Part shown: positions 22,673 to 33,532 of the stretch, one piece after another
Layout: each line of letters begins with the position of its first letter
How positions within the stretch are numbered: position 1 is the stretch's first letter
Source of the DNA: Archegozetes longisetosus
Taxonomy: Eukaryota; Arthropoda; Arachnida; Sarcoptiformes; Trhypochthoniidae
DNA: 64,000 nucleotides
Direction of reading: 5' to 3'
Assembly: GCA_018873245.2 (NCBI GenBank)
Contig: JAEMBT020000001.1
Span: forward strand, 7,506,220 to 7,570,219
Notes under the pieces: model-generated
Databases searched by the model: none
What the model was told of the DNA's origin: nothing
What the model saw: only the letters and a program-made list of their open reading frames with translations
Program-made: the position numbers and the translations under genes

Positions 22673-23261
22673 AATATTAAATAGCCAAAATCTTATGTTC
22701 AATTTTTTATTTCTTTATATAATTTTACCAAATATTACCCTAAAATATGTAAAATTTCTATCTCACTTCATTTTATGAAGAAAAACTTCAGAAAGATAAA
22801 GTTAGCTATCATGTCTTCTAATACAGAGAGAGACTTTTGGAAAGCTTTATAAGTTTCAAGGTTTCTGTCTCACGCCGTGAGACTTTGTCCTTTATAATCT
22901 CTCATTCCATACTTAATTTTATGATAAGTTGCTTTTGTAACCAATCGATTCTACTAAACTTGATATCTCATATCCATTTCCTCTAATAATCTATGAATAT
23001 TTATAATTTAGTTTAAGTTGACAATCTAAAAATTATTTTATATTGATTGTAATTCTTAGAAACGCAATATAAGGATCTAATATATCGTTTTCTATTCTTA
23101 TCAAGTAAAACTGCTGTCGATTTCTTAAACCTATTGCATTATTTAACATTGATATTAAAGAGTTAAATTATTATAAGGTTAATTAAATCCTATTTCATAG
23201 TTAAAAAGTTTAGTTGATCATTTTATGAACATATTTTGAGTGTTTATTAAAACCTATAATA
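22673..23261. other. Intergenic AT-rich DNA upstream of the lectin gene
   Basis: No gene or repeat end was recognised. It should contain the promoter of the lectin gene starting at 23262. Confidence 0.45.
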
Positions 23262-23394
23262 ATGAGAAGTTTTAAAAAACACATAATTTTTTCTCTTTCA
23301 ATTCTCTCTATGTGTTATGGTAAGTTAATTAAGTAAATTTCTTTTAACTTGACCGAAGTCTATTTTTAGATGAATTGATGGCTAAGGATTCACC

Positions 23395-24015
23395 GGTTCT
23401 AGGACATAATCCCGAATCCCAAGATTCAAAAATCCTGAAATTCCAAAAGATAAAATTCAAAAAGTCAACTTTTATATTGTTATCGCATACTCCTTATGTA
23501 AATATAAAGACCTAAAGATGTGACACTTTTAGGATTAGTTAGTTTTGATGATTCTAGACCAAAACGACAAATAAGCAAAATTACGAATGACCAAAACGAT
23601 GAATGAATAAACCTAACCAACATAACTTAATTTCATTCATTCTGAGTTTTTAACCATACAGCGATGTGGTCATTCATAGTTTTGATTATTCGTCGTTTTG
23701 GTCGACTATCATTTTGATTTCTAATTGAAATAAACAATGTTTTAAACTTTTAAAGTATAACATACATAACTTCAAATACTATATGTATGATTTGCTAATC
23801 AATCTAAACTTATATTTTAAAAAAGATATAATCTTAAACAAATTTCATTTTTATAGTATTTCTTTATACCTACATGCGGAGTATGCGTTTGTAATATAAA
23901 ATTGACATTTTGACTTTTGGCTTTTGGAATTTCAGGATTTTTGAATTTCGAGATTTCGGTAATTCGGGATTTTGGGAATTCGGGATTTTGGGATTCGGGA
24001 TTATGTCCAGTTCCC
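23395..24015. mobile_element. MITE inserted in the lectin exon, 9-bp target duplication
   Basis: 621 bp flanked by GGATTCACC on both sides (23386-23394, 24016-24024). Both ends contain ggacataatcccgaatccca in inverse orientation. Inside are further inverted pieces (gacgaataa/ttattcgtc; ccaaaacgac). Nine-bp duplications are typical of MULE-type elements. Removal restores the lectin frame across the duplicated codons (DSP). Non-coding. Confidence 0.88.
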
Positions 24016-24686
24016 GGATTCACCATGTGGTGACTGGGAACCAAATAAGAAGAGAAGTTTTTTAAGATTTTTGATAAAGTGGGACTACAAACTTATGAAG
24101 ATGCTGAAAAAACTTGTCAACAAGATAATAGCTCGAGTTCGAGTTTGATATCAATTCGTTTTCCGGAAGAACAAGAATTTATATCTAATTTCTTCAAAAC
24201 TAACAACATTGCAAACGATGTATGGATTGGATTAAAATATACTAGTAATAAGTATAAATGGTCTGATGACTCAGATTCAGTTTTCACCAATTGGGCTGAA
24301 GGAAGTCCAAAAAACAAAACTGATCACTGTGTTCAACTACAATCTGATGAAAATTCATTTGGGAAATGGTCTGATGCACTTTGTAATAAAAAGAATCATG
24401 AGTATGTCAGAAGATACAAACCTTATCACTTTCTGTTTCAAAAAATCCTTTTTGATGTTAAAAAGAATCCAGTTCCGATTGGTTTCGTTTACGTTCAGCT
24501 ACCGAATAAGAAATCTCCTACTGAGATATGGCCTTGGATGATATGGAATGACGTAAGTTTTGCATATGCAGGTGTTTTCTTTAGAGTCACGGGAGGGCAA
24601 TTAGCTAAATTTGGAGAAATACAAAACGAAAATTCTTCAAAGTTAACTAATGTTAAAATGCATAGTACTTACGATGCTACTGATAT

Positions 24687-25181
24687 TGTAAAGTCTGGAT
24701 CTTTGATAGGAGCGTGTATGAAATCAAATTTTAAAATATAAGCACTTTATTTAACATAACCACAATAATAAAATTACATAAGATTTCACAGGATTTTAAC
24801 ACTGGAAGAAAGAGCGAAAAATTTAAGAAAAACACGACATTTTATAGGAACAATAGGCGGGTTAAATTAGAAAATGTTTTACAATGATAGGCTAAACCTT
24901 TTAAGGTCAATAGCACATTTAGCTAGGATTGGGAGATTGTTTAACTAGGACATACTTAGGTAGGTTTTCAGAGTTGAAATATGCTTACTCTCAGCTGTCT
25001 TCATAATTTGTACAGTTGAGACAAGCATGTGAAGATTTCTTTGTACAAATAAAAAGTAATCTTGAAATCAGTAATAAATGTTGACATATACGGTGAGTTA
25101 TGAAAATTAGAGTTTAAAAATATAGGTTATTACAAAAGTATTTTGGTATAGGTCTAATTTAAGAACTAAGACGTTATTACA
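24687..25181 (-). repeat. 3' LTR of the gypsy provirus
   Basis: 495 bp. On the plus strand it reads TGTAAAG...TTATTACA, so on the element's own strand it starts TGTAATAA and ends CTTTACA. The boundary is set by the ATAT duplication on the outside and by the purine tract at 25182 on the inside. Confidence 0.92.
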
Positions 25182-25195
25182 ATACCCCCACCTTA
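25182..25195 (-). promoter_or_regulatory. Polypurine tract
   Basis: On the element's strand a purine-rich run (AAGGTGGGGGTAT) lies directly before the 3' LTR, the position and composition expected for the plus-strand DNA primer in reverse transcription. Confidence 0.75.
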
Positions 25196-25630
25196 GATTA
25201 CACGACTCTGTGTAACGCGTAATTGGTTTACATTAAATAATATGAGATTAGACTTAACAATACAAGCAACAAAAAAAACAATTTAAAATTATAATAGCAT
25301 TTAGTTTATAGTATTTGGACATTATTTGTGAAAACAAAAGAAAATTATATATAAATAAAGAAAATTTTTTTATAGATATTTAAGATTATAAGTTTGGCAT
25401 ATAAAGAGGTAGTTAATAAAATATATTTTTTTTAAATGAATACATTAGTTATTATATATATATATATATCTTTTTCTTAATAATTATGTGATTATTCATA
25501 TTTTTATATGTATATTTTTAAAATATTAATACTGGATTATTTATGACACGTATAAACTTTGCCCAATTAAAAAAAACAAGGTAAAAAAATATAATATAAA
25601 ATGAATAGTGTAAAAATCAAACTTGGGGTA

Positions 25631-26086
25631 TTAGCGATGATATCCATAGTATGCCTGTGAGGTAAGGCTTGAGGTATTATAGCACCCATTTGTGCTATTT
25701 AAAGGGTGGATAGAAGTCTGAACACCATTTTGAACTGTTGTTGATGAGGTAGAAGCTTGTTGTCTATTGAAGATAACGTTTAAAATGGCGGAACGAATAT
25801 CCCTAATCATAGTGCTGCTAGTATTAAGATGGATGACAATATCCGTGATTGATCGACCCAATTGTCCCGTTAGTTCTTCATCCGGATTCTGCATATTTAA
25901 TAGTTCGTTTATGAATAAAAGTTGGGTCCTAATGTTGTCGGCGATTCCTCGAAGTTCATCCAACTCGGTATAGCTTGTTCGGTTCCTATATGGTGTAAAT
26001 GTTCTTGAAACTTCATTATGCCTATGTCTTCGAATTCTATCTGACATATCGACTATAAGAATTTTAATAATAATGTCGTTAGACAA
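25631..26086 (-). CDS. Unrecognised 3' accessory ORF of the gypsy provirus
   Basis: An open frame of 151 codons between the tandem repeats and the 3' LTR, a place where gypsy elements normally have no gene. It has a basic N-terminus (DRIRRHRHNEVSRTF), a predicted helical centre with regular hydrophobics (ELDELRGIADNIRTQLLFIN, then ITDIVIHLNTSSTMIRDI) and a Ser/Thr/Asn-rich tail. An alternative start is the Met 14 codons in, just before the basic stretch. There is no signal peptide or membrane segment and I do not recognise the family. It could be an accessory protein, a captured host fragment or a chance frame. It is in the same orientation as the other element genes. Confidence 0.5.
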   Translation of the reverse strand: MSNDIIIKILIVDMSDRIRRHRHNEVSRTFTPYRNRTSYTELDELRGIADNIRTQLLFINELLNMQNPDEELTGQLGRSITDIVIHLNTSSTMIRDIRSAILNVIFNRQQASTSSTTVQNGVQTSIHPLNSTNGCYNTSSLTSQAYYGYHR

Positions 26087-26170
26087 ATAGTAAAATATAG
26101 TTTAGTTTCCTATAGTTCAAATAATACGTGTTTAGCATGAAGTAACTGTGTTTTGTTCAAATTGTGAATA

Positions 26171-26938
26171 ATAGATGTCGCTATGGTGGATTTTGATGCT
26201 TATTAATAAATAAATTAAAATTTTTTAATACTTTAATAGAGCCGCCCTCGATCAAACTTTTGCAGAAAATATTTGAGTTTATGCTTTACTTATTAAGTGC
26301 AGAGCGATCTCTGGCTCTTAAACGGTTCAGAAAATATTCGATATTGAAAATTATTTATAATAGGAAATAGCGTTAAAAAAAAGTAAGTAGAAAGTTAGCG
26401 ATGCTTATAGTTTGTTCACACTAAGTTTAGCACAAGATCCAGTGGAATAGTTCATAATAGGAGGGATAGATGTCGCTATGGTGGATTTTGATGCTTATTA
26501 ATAAATAAATTAAAATTTTTAATACTTTAATAGAGCCGCCCTCACTCAAATTTTTATAGAAAATATTTGAGTTTATGCTTTACTTATTAAGCGGAGAGTG
26601 ATCTCTGGCTCTTAAACGGTTTAGAAGATATTCGATGTTGAAAATGTTTTATAATAGGAAATAGCGTTAAAAAAAGTAAGTAGAAAGTTAGCGATGCTTA
26701 TAGTTTGTTCACACTAAGTTTAGCACAAGATCCAGTGGAATAGTTCATAATAGGAGGGATAGATGTCGCTATGGTGGATTTTGATGCTTATTAATAAATA
26801 AATTAAAATTTTTAATACTTAAATAGAGCCGCCCTCGATCAAATTTTTGTAGAAAATATTTGAGTTTATGCTTCACTTATTAAGCGCAGAGTGATCTCTG
26901 GCTCTTAAGCGGTTTAGGAGATATTCGATATTAAAAAT
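26171..26938. repeat. ~294-bp direct tandem repeats inside the provirus
   Basis: The block starting agatgtcgctatggtgga recurs at 26173, 26468 and 26761, giving two full units and a partial third with few differences. Each unit carries gagccgccctc and a small hairpin-forming cagag-n4-ctctg followed by gctcttaa. Non-coding on both strands. The position is between the env-like regions and the 3' accessory ORF. Confidence 0.85.
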
Positions 26939-27500
26939 TAAAATTTCTTTTAACCGTCATTTGTGTCAGACACTTTCCTTCAATCTGGTTCTGTTAAGTA
27001 AAAGTATATCTAGAGTGTAAGGCTTAGTTACTATTAAGTGAGCTTTTTATATATATATATATATGCTAAGTTCAACTATATTAATTATTTATTTTCTTAA
27101 TTAGCCGTTTTATTATATGTTACTGATTTTTTTTAACTTTTTTTTTAGCTTTTTTTTGAAGGATTTCTTTTTTTTAACTTTACTTAGAATTATGTTATAC
27201 TTAAACTTTGTTAACTAAACACATGATCATATATATATATATTTAGATGTACAGTGAACCCCCGTTATAATTGCATATAACAAAAAATTAACTATAGTTG
27301 AATTTCTTAAATTTTTTTGTTTATATTTATATATATTAGATTATAATTTTTATGAAGTACTTTTATGTAATGAAGAAAATACATCTTTGATAATTAAAAT
27401 GTATTGGATTATAAAATGGAATATATTTATTTTCAAAAATAGTTATATGTAAGTTTTTTTTAAATTTTTTTCCTTTTTTTGAACTACATCGTTTATTAAC
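26939..27500 (-). other. Non-coding A-rich stretch of the provirus
   Basis: On the element's strand this has several A-rich runs (complement of T runs at 27127-27180 and 27455-27480) and a TA microsatellite (27047-27064). A plus-strand cagtgaacccccgttataa motif at 27254 resembles a pogo-type transposon tip, without a partner. Nothing coding. Confidence 0.4.
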
Positions 27501-27509
27501 CATAAACCT

Positions 27510-28330
27510 CTAGTAAGTGATGTAGTTGTGGTAATTCGTTTGATTCGAATTTAAAGCTATAGGGAAATGGAGGTAAGGGAAACCCATCTCCGCCGATGAA
27601 TCATTGGGTTTTCTATCATAAAACACCTTATAACTCTGGTGCATTTTCCTGCGCAACTTCATAAGTTTCAGTACTCCGTTACATAATAGGAGTACAATAA
27701 TAATAGTAGTTATAACTCCAAAAGAATAACATATTTCTTTAACCATATAGGTTCAGAGTTTTTATGCAGCATTAAGATAATTGTATTTGATTGAAAGTCC
27801 GCAATGCACAAATGTGGTTTGAACATTTCTAGAGACAAGTTCGAAGGAAATTTTATTTGGAAATGCGAGTTTTCGAATAGTCTTGAATCTAATTTATTTT
27901 GAGACCATTTTCTTCCAATAGTGTTTACTATGTCTTTTAATACAGCAAATGACGAAACTATTGTAGTTGCTAGGTAATTGTCTAGCTCATTGTTTGGATT
28001 GTTTGGACTATACGATCGCTTTTGTCTGTTAAACTCTGCATAATATAGTCGTTTATGTATTGCTAGAATCTCGTTGTCTATTTTACAAAACGTGCTAACA
28101 GGTTTTATAAAGAGAGTTCAAACTGATTTTGACACCATATAATTTGTGTCGGAATAGTTTTGTTATTCAGGAGTAATTCATTGCATGGCGACTGGAATTT
28201 TATGAAGATCACCATATATTTATAATCAAAAGCGTTAGCTGGTGTCAATGATAAAGTGATAATCGTTGTTAAAAATAAAACTCGCTTGGTTTTCCGAAGA
28301 GGAGTTGGGGTTGTTGTCTGTGATATATTT
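27510..28330 (-). pseudogene. Second, shortened env-like region (env B)
   Basis: This begins with a hydrophobic signal-like segment (RVLFLTTIITLSLTPANA, about 28230-28280), read in the same frame as the env A tail. A Cys-containing surface-like piece follows (SPCNELLLNN...IIWCQN). After a frame break near 28105 comes a basic RQKR cleavage-like motif (about 28020) and a GRKW...RLFEN block that parallels ISRKW...KLFEI in env A. The end is a membrane segment (VITTIIIVLLLC, within 27510-27746) and a short basic tail. Most of the env A ectodomain has no counterpart. It may be a duplicated, internally deleted glycoprotein gene, or a genuine second small glycoprotein. Frame breaks occur near 28105 and 27745. 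Confidence 0.6.
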
Positions 28331-29690
28331 GATTTATTATCAGCTTCTTCGTCGGATTCCTCATCAGAAACTAATGATTGAGTTTCAGTTACAATATTAG
28401 AGTTACGAGCACGTCGTTTAAGTTCAATGGCTTGCACGTTAGCTATATCAACTGAATTAGAACGCTTTCTTTTAAAATAAACAGTTAATCCTATTAAAAG
28501 GACGATAATGATTATGATATAAAAGACGAAAGTACTTGATTGATTGTTTATCTCAATGGAAGGTTTACGGTTATAAAACTGGATTTTACTTATTTCTGCA
28601 TTATTTTGTTTTGCAATTTCCGTTAGATTTAGTTCGTGTAAAGACGGCATAAGATGGAAATTGATTCTTTGACCCCAAGCTGGCATCATACTTAAAGTAT
28701 TTTGCACATTTACAAGAGAGGACTCGTAAGTTATTGAATTAATGCTAAACGGAACACTAGTGGGTACAGCAAAAGCAAAATCAGGACATTCCAAAGTTCG
28801 ATTATAGATCTTTATTTTAAGTGTGCTGCAGTAAATATAATTCAGTTTATCGGATACTTTCACTTGCATTATTTCTTCATCTACTACAATCTTAGGATCT
28901 TCACAAGTAGTTACTTTCCAGAACTTTTTGGAAATTGTGTCAGGAAGGTTTCGTTGACAAGACGCTGAGCTCGGCATTAGTATCAAGTTTCGTGAAGATT
29001 GTGTAATCTGATGCAATGCGGTTACACAGTCTCGAGCAGCGTCATAAATTACCATTTTTGGTCCGACATATTCGACAGAACAAAGTTTACCATTATTTTG
29101 AGTGTATAAGACAAATGGATCAGCTTCCATTGTATTTGTTCCTTTCCTTTTAGTGTAAGCTTCAAACTCCATTGAAACAAGAGAACGGCTTTCATCTATT
29201 GTGCATGACTTGGCTCTGGCTAAGTTTAACGGACAATCACAAGGAAGGGTTATATTAAATATTTCAAATAATTTTTCATCCACTATTCCATTTTTCCATT
29301 TTCGTGAAATATCTTTTAATCTATCCTTGGTTAACATGAACTTTGATGCCAAATTTGCAACTATATGCATTGCCTTCGGCAAATTTTCTTGCAAAGTCCT
29401 GAAAGAAGCTGTAAGATCTTGTACTGCTACTCCTATTTCACTTATTTCATTTTGTAATGTTTGAAGTATCTTTTGGATTTTCATCTGATTTCGCTTGAAA
29501 TATTCTGCCTCCATCAACATCTCTTCTTGCTTTCTCTTAATTGTTTCTAGCTCTTCAGCCGTACGGGAACTTTGAACTAGTGATGCAGTAGAGACGCCTA
29601 TGGTAGTGATTGAAGTGACAACTACTACTGCTAATAAAAATGCGGCGAAAATAAAACGTTTCTCCCTGTGAACAACTAAATCCTGTTTAC
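28105..29690 (-). CDS. Envelope fusion protein, main part (env A)
   Basis: The open frame continues from about 29690 through the ATG at 29520 to 28105. Upstream of the ATG are a basic furin-type cleavage site and a strongly hydrophobic, Ala/Val/Thr-rich stretch like the fusion peptide of errantivirus/baculovirus F-type envelope proteins. Next come a long heptad-type helix (EAEYFKRNQMKIQKILQTLQ), Cys pairs (CDCPLN, SCTIDE, ARDC, CQRNLPD) and a membrane segment (FVFYIIIIIVLLIGLTVYF, about 28485-28540) with a basic cytoplasmic tail. The signal peptide and surface part are in the end of the pol frame (about 29990-29676), separated by a frame break near 29690. Such proteins mediate membrane fusion. 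The frame also runs on into the env B signal region. Confidence 0.8.
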
Positions 29691-32600
29691 TGGAGATGAG
29701 TGTACTATTGCAGAAACTTTTACGGGTCTTATAAAATCTTCAATATAAGCATTATTGCACCAATTTAATAACTCAGTTTGATTACTGATTTCAAATATGG
29801 GATTTCTAAATACAACACACGGTGAGTCATAATGAATTTTCATAATTACTCGGTTTATTCCAGCAATGACAGGTTTGTCAGATTTACGCCACAAAACTGG
29901 CGATATTTTAGTCAAGGCAGACTCTACAAAACAGGAACACAGTAAAATCATCATTAAGAACAGTATACTTGTTGCTGCAAAACCAAATCTATCGACTGGT
30001 CGTCTTATACGTTCTGATCTTCTTAGAGGTCTGTCGGTTATATCAGTATTTATGTCCTGTAATCGTGGTAATATAATTAGAGGATCTCGATCTATGCTTA
30101 ACCATTGATCGTCAATTTCTGTTGCATCTGAATGATTATCAGATAAGTCTAGGATTTGACTTTCTTCTTCAGTTTCACTATTTTCGATTTGGTCCTTCTC
30201 CATTAAGTTATTTTCCACAGGCGTTGTTCTTATTGTACCCGATGTTTCATTTAAATTTAAATCTTCATCCATATCTATCCCTTCAGGGTATAGTTCATAA
30301 TCATCCGACCCCATTTCAAATGATGTGAACCCAGTTGGGTTAAAAAGTTCTGTTCTATCATAAAATGGTTTCATCCTTGAAACATGTACGTTCATTGTTT
30401 CATATTTATCTCTTATTGATTCGACTGAATAAGTGACCGGACCTATTTGGTCAAGAATTTTATACGGTCCATAGAATTGATGTAAAAGCTTTTCTGATTT
30501 ACCCTTATATCTACGAGGGTTAAAAACTAGAACCAATTGTCCAATTTTGAAGGTTACTTCTCTTCGTCGTTTATTGTAATGCTTTGTATTTCGCACTTGA
30601 GAGTCCGTTATATATTTACGGGCTAATTCACGCGCATTTTTGATATATTTATCTCTGAGTGCAACATACTGATCAACATCAGAAACACCCAAAGACAGTC
30701 TTCCCATTGTTATCTCTGCTGGAAATATAGGTTCTCTCGCGTAAGTTAAAACGAAAGGAGAATAATGTGTACTTTGTTGAACGCTTGTGTTATAAGCGAA
30801 TGTTACATGCAGTAAAAACTTATCCCAATCAGCTTGTTTGTCTGCTACATAATGAGAAATCATTTCTGCTAGTGTTTTATTTAATCGTTCCACAAGCCCA
30901 TTTGCTTGTGGATGATAACTGGAAGTGCGAATGTGAGCGATTTCATGATTTTCATAAATCTGTTTACACAAATTGCTCGAAAATACTTTTCCTTGATCTG
31001 TAACAATACTATAGGGTGCTCCATGCTTGAAAATGATTTGCTCATCGATAAACTTTGCGACTTGCCATTTATCAGCTTTTGGCACAGCCTTAGTTTCAGC
31101 AAATTTCGTCATATATTCAGTTGCTACTATTATGTTATTATTTCCGTTGTCTGAGACTGGAAATGGTCCTAAAATGTCAATTCCCCATTTTTCAAATGGT
31201 CCTCCCACTTTTACTGGGACCAATAAACCTGCTTTTTGAAGGTTCGGTGCTTTCTTTGTTTGACAATCAACGCATGATTTTACATAGTATTCAATATCTT
31301 GATCCATATTTGGCCAGAAAAATCGTTCTTTAATTTTTGCCTTTGTTTTATTGATACCCAAGTGTGCTGACATGTAATCATCATGAAATGAATAAAGAAG
31401 CTCGTGCAAGAGCGACTCAGGTATACAGATTAACAATTTACTTCGCAACCGACTAATAGGATCGGCAAAGAAAAGTATATTATCTTTTAGTACATACTCC
31501 AGTTCATAACAACTCGATTCATCTGATTCAAGTGATTTTATAATGGTACCGAAGAATTTATCCTCTCTTTGCAGTTTAGACATATTTATCATATTAAAAC
31601 GTGAAACATCAGAAGACACGTCTTGCTCGTCTTCTGATTGCGATATACTAGCCATGGCATATCTTTCAGTATTTTCAATTATATTTTCAGGAGGATCCAC
31701 AGGACACCTACTTAGAGCATCAGCGTCCTTCATTAACCGACCGCTGCGGTATACAACATCAAAGTCGTATTTTTGAAGATGTAAAGCCCATCGTATTAAA
31801 CGAGGAGAGAGCGTTGACTTTTCTGTTAACCATTTTAGGCTTAAATGATCAGTTACTACTGTGAATTTCAACCCATGTATATAAGGTGCAAATTTATCAG
31901 TAGCATATACAATAGCAAGACATTCTCGCTCAGAGGTGCAATAGTTGCGTTCTGCTTCACTTAGCAAACGACTTGCATTTGCTACTAGTTTCCAACCTAG
32001 TTCTTCAAGTTGAACCAGTTCAGCACCTATTCCTATAAAGCTAGCGTCACAACGTACCTCTAAAGGTTTCTTACTATCGAAGTGTGTTAAAACCGGTTCA
32101 CTACTTAGAAGAGTTTTCAATTGTGTAAAAGCTTGCATTTGTTCTGGTCCCCATTGAAACCTCATATGCTTCTTTGTAAGTCGAGTCAATGGTTCAGCGA
32201 CCTCAGAAAAATATGGTATAAACTTTCGATAATAAGATGCTCGACCAATAAATCCTCGTACTTGAGTTAAAGTTTTTGGTATAGGAAAATTTGTTATTCC
32301 CTTTATTTTATCAGGATCTGTTCGAATTCCAGTTGAGTCTACAACATGTCCCAAAAACTTAACTGATTCCATGGCCAAAGAGCATTTATTTGGTTTGATT
32401 GTAAATCCAGCAGATTTAAGTCTTTGTAACACTTCTCGGATGTGTTTAAGATGACTTGAAAAGTCTTTGCTGAATACCAGTATATCATCTAAGTAAACTA
32501 AGACTGATGAATATTTCAAATTACTTAGAGTTATATCCATAGCTCGAGCAAAACAGGCCGGAGCAGTCTTCAATCCGAAATTCATTTTTGTATATTCAAA

Positions 32601-32795
32601 TAACCCGTCTTGAGTTATAAATGCAGTCTTCTCACAATCCTTTTTATCTATCTCTATTTGATGGTAACCACAATTAAGATCAAATGATGAAAAATATTTT
32701 GCTCCTTGTAAACTGCTTAATGCAACGCTTATTGAAGGAAGAGGGTATACATCACTCTTAGTTATACTATTTAACTTCCGATTATCGACGCACAT
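29676..32795 (-). CDS. Pol: reverse transcriptase, RNase H and integrase, running into the env surface region
   Basis: 1039 codons. RT has FSSFDLNCGYHQI, NFGLKTAPA and the YLDD active site (residues 101-104). RNase H shows VRCDASFIGIGAEL and a VVTDHLSLKWL block. Integrase shows an HHCC zinc domain (H-x-L...CVDCQTKK), the catalytic core (KWGIDILGPFP, IVTDQGKVFSS, NGLVERLNKTLAEM) and a GPYKILDQIG-type C-terminal module. An acidic stretch and RRSERIRRPVDRFG follow, then a signal-like hydrophobic segment (ILFLMMILLCSCFVESA, about residues 945-962) and Cys-containing surface sequence to 1039. So the last ~95 codons belong to env, in frame with pol as sequenced. The RT start lies in the preceding frame (32771-33532); the frame change near 32800 is beside an A run. 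Confidence 0.9.
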   Translation of the reverse strand: MCVDNRKLNSITKSDVYPLPSISVALSSLQGAKYFSSFDLNCGYHQIEIDKKDCEKTAFITQDGLFEYTKMNFGLKTAPACFARAMDITLSNLKYSSVLVYLDDILVFSKDFSSHLKHIREVLQRLKSAGFTIKPNKCSLAMESVKFLGHVVDSTGIRTDPDKIKGITNFPIPKTLTQVRGFIGRASYYRKFIPYFSEVAEPLTRLTKKHMRFQWGPEQMQAFTQLKTLLSSEPVLTHFDSKKPLEVRCDASFIGIGAELVQLEELGWKLVANASRLLSEAERNYCTSERECLAIVYATDKFAPYIHGLKFTVVTDHLSLKWLTEKSTLSPRLIRWALHLQKYDFDVVYRSGRLMKDADALSRCPVDPPENIIENTERYAMASISQSEDEQDVSSDVSRFNMINMSKLQREDKFFGTIIKSLESDESSCYELEYVLKDNILFFADPISRLRSKLLICIPESLLHELLYSFHDDYMSAHLGINKTKAKIKERFFWPNMDQDIEYYVKSCVDCQTKKAPNLQKAGLLVPVKVGGPFEKWGIDILGPFPVSDNGNNNIIVATEYMTKFAETKAVPKADKWQVAKFIDEQIIFKHGAPYSIVTDQGKVFSSNLCKQIYENHEIAHIRTSSYHPQANGLVERLNKTLAEMISHYVADKQADWDKFLLHVTFAYNTSVQQSTHYSPFVLTYAREPIFPAEITMGRLSLGVSDVDQYVALRDKYIKNARELARKYITDSQVRNTKHYNKRRREVTFKIGQLVLVFNPRRYKGKSEKLLHQFYGPYKILDQIGPVTYSVESIRDKYETMNVHVSRMKPFYDRTELFNPTGFTSFEMGSDDYELYPEGIDMDEDLNLNETSGTIRTTPVENNLMEKDQIENSETEEESQILDLSDNHSDATEIDDQWLSIDRDPLIILPRLQDINTDITDRPLRRSERIRRPVDRFGFAATSILFLMMILLCSCFVESALTKISPVLWRKSDKPVIAGINRVIMKIHYDSPCVVFRNPIFEISNQTELLNWCNNAYIEDFIRPVKVSAIVHSSPVNRI

Positions 32796-33532
32796 GCGTT
32801 TTGTTCCGTCCTTTTATCAACTAGAACTACTGGGGAACTCCAAGGGGACTTAGACCGAACTATTATGCCCATATCGAGAAGTTCTTGAACTTGTCGGTTT
32901 ATTTCCTCTCGAAGAGGTGCAGCATATATGTATGGATTTAGATGTATTGGTGGGTGGTCTTCAGTATCAATTTTATGTTTGATTATTTTGCAAGTTCCGA
33001 TATTTGTTGGATCGAAAGCTAACATATCTGCAAATTCATTCATTAAATCTGATAATTGATCCTGCATCATATCATCAATCTCCGGACCAGTGTCCATAAA
33101 GCCGCTAGCAACAGGAATTTGTATAGGCCTTCCGGTTTTATTGTCTACCCATCTTCCATCAGAGGGTGACCATCGACCTTTCGTTTCCCATTTCAACGTA
33201 TATAAGGGACAATCACGTATTGGTCCGTTGTGTCGATAAGATTCCACGATATTCAAAGGAATGTTACCGCTAACAATAAACTGATGCATTAAGGTGTTCA
33301 TTTCACGCCATACTCGAAATGGATCATACTGTGCATAAGGTTTATTAGTATTTTCAAGGCGTGAATACTTAGAAAGATCACAACTCTTTCCTATGTCGCC
33401 GTTTAGTTTCAAATGACATATATTACATCGAATACAAAGTTGATCGAAATAATAAAAGATGTTGAGTATATCGTTTGTCTTTAGCTTAGCTAATGCTATC
33501 AATAACTCAAATCGATCAGCCGCGAACTTCAT
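32771..33532 (-). CDS. Gypsy PR-RT spacer (third Cys module) and RT start
   Basis: The N-terminal part holds the third copy of a Cys module (LCIRCNICHLKLNGDIGKSC, about 33390-33450) preceded by an amphipathic helix and followed by a YRHNGPIRDCPLY block. The C-terminal part is the start of reverse transcriptase (HPPIHLNPYIYAAPLREEIN, then WSSPVVLVDK), before a frame change near 32800 into the main pol frame. Its ATG overlaps the end of the preceding frame by four bases (33529-33532). Confidence 0.75.
   Translation of the reverse strand: MKFAADRFELLIALAKLKTNDILNIFYYFDQLCIRCNICHLKLNGDIGKSCDLSKYSRLENTNKPYAQYDPFRVWREMNTLMHQFIVSGNIPLNIVESYRHNGPIRDCPLYTLKWETKGRWSPSDGRWVDNKTGRPIQIPVASGFMDTGPEIDDMMQDQLSDLMNEFADMLAFDPTNIGTCKIIKHKIDTEDHPPIHLNPYIYAAPLREEINRQVQELLDMGIIVRSKSPWSSPVVLVDKRTEQNACASIIGS

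Noticed and set aside
27254..27290. Pogo-like transposon tip inside the provirus
   Set aside because: No partner end or TA duplication found; may be chance in A-rich sequence.
29866..31776. Several 60-90 codon plus-strand frames across pol
   Set aside because: Antisense shadows of the pol frame on the minus strand.
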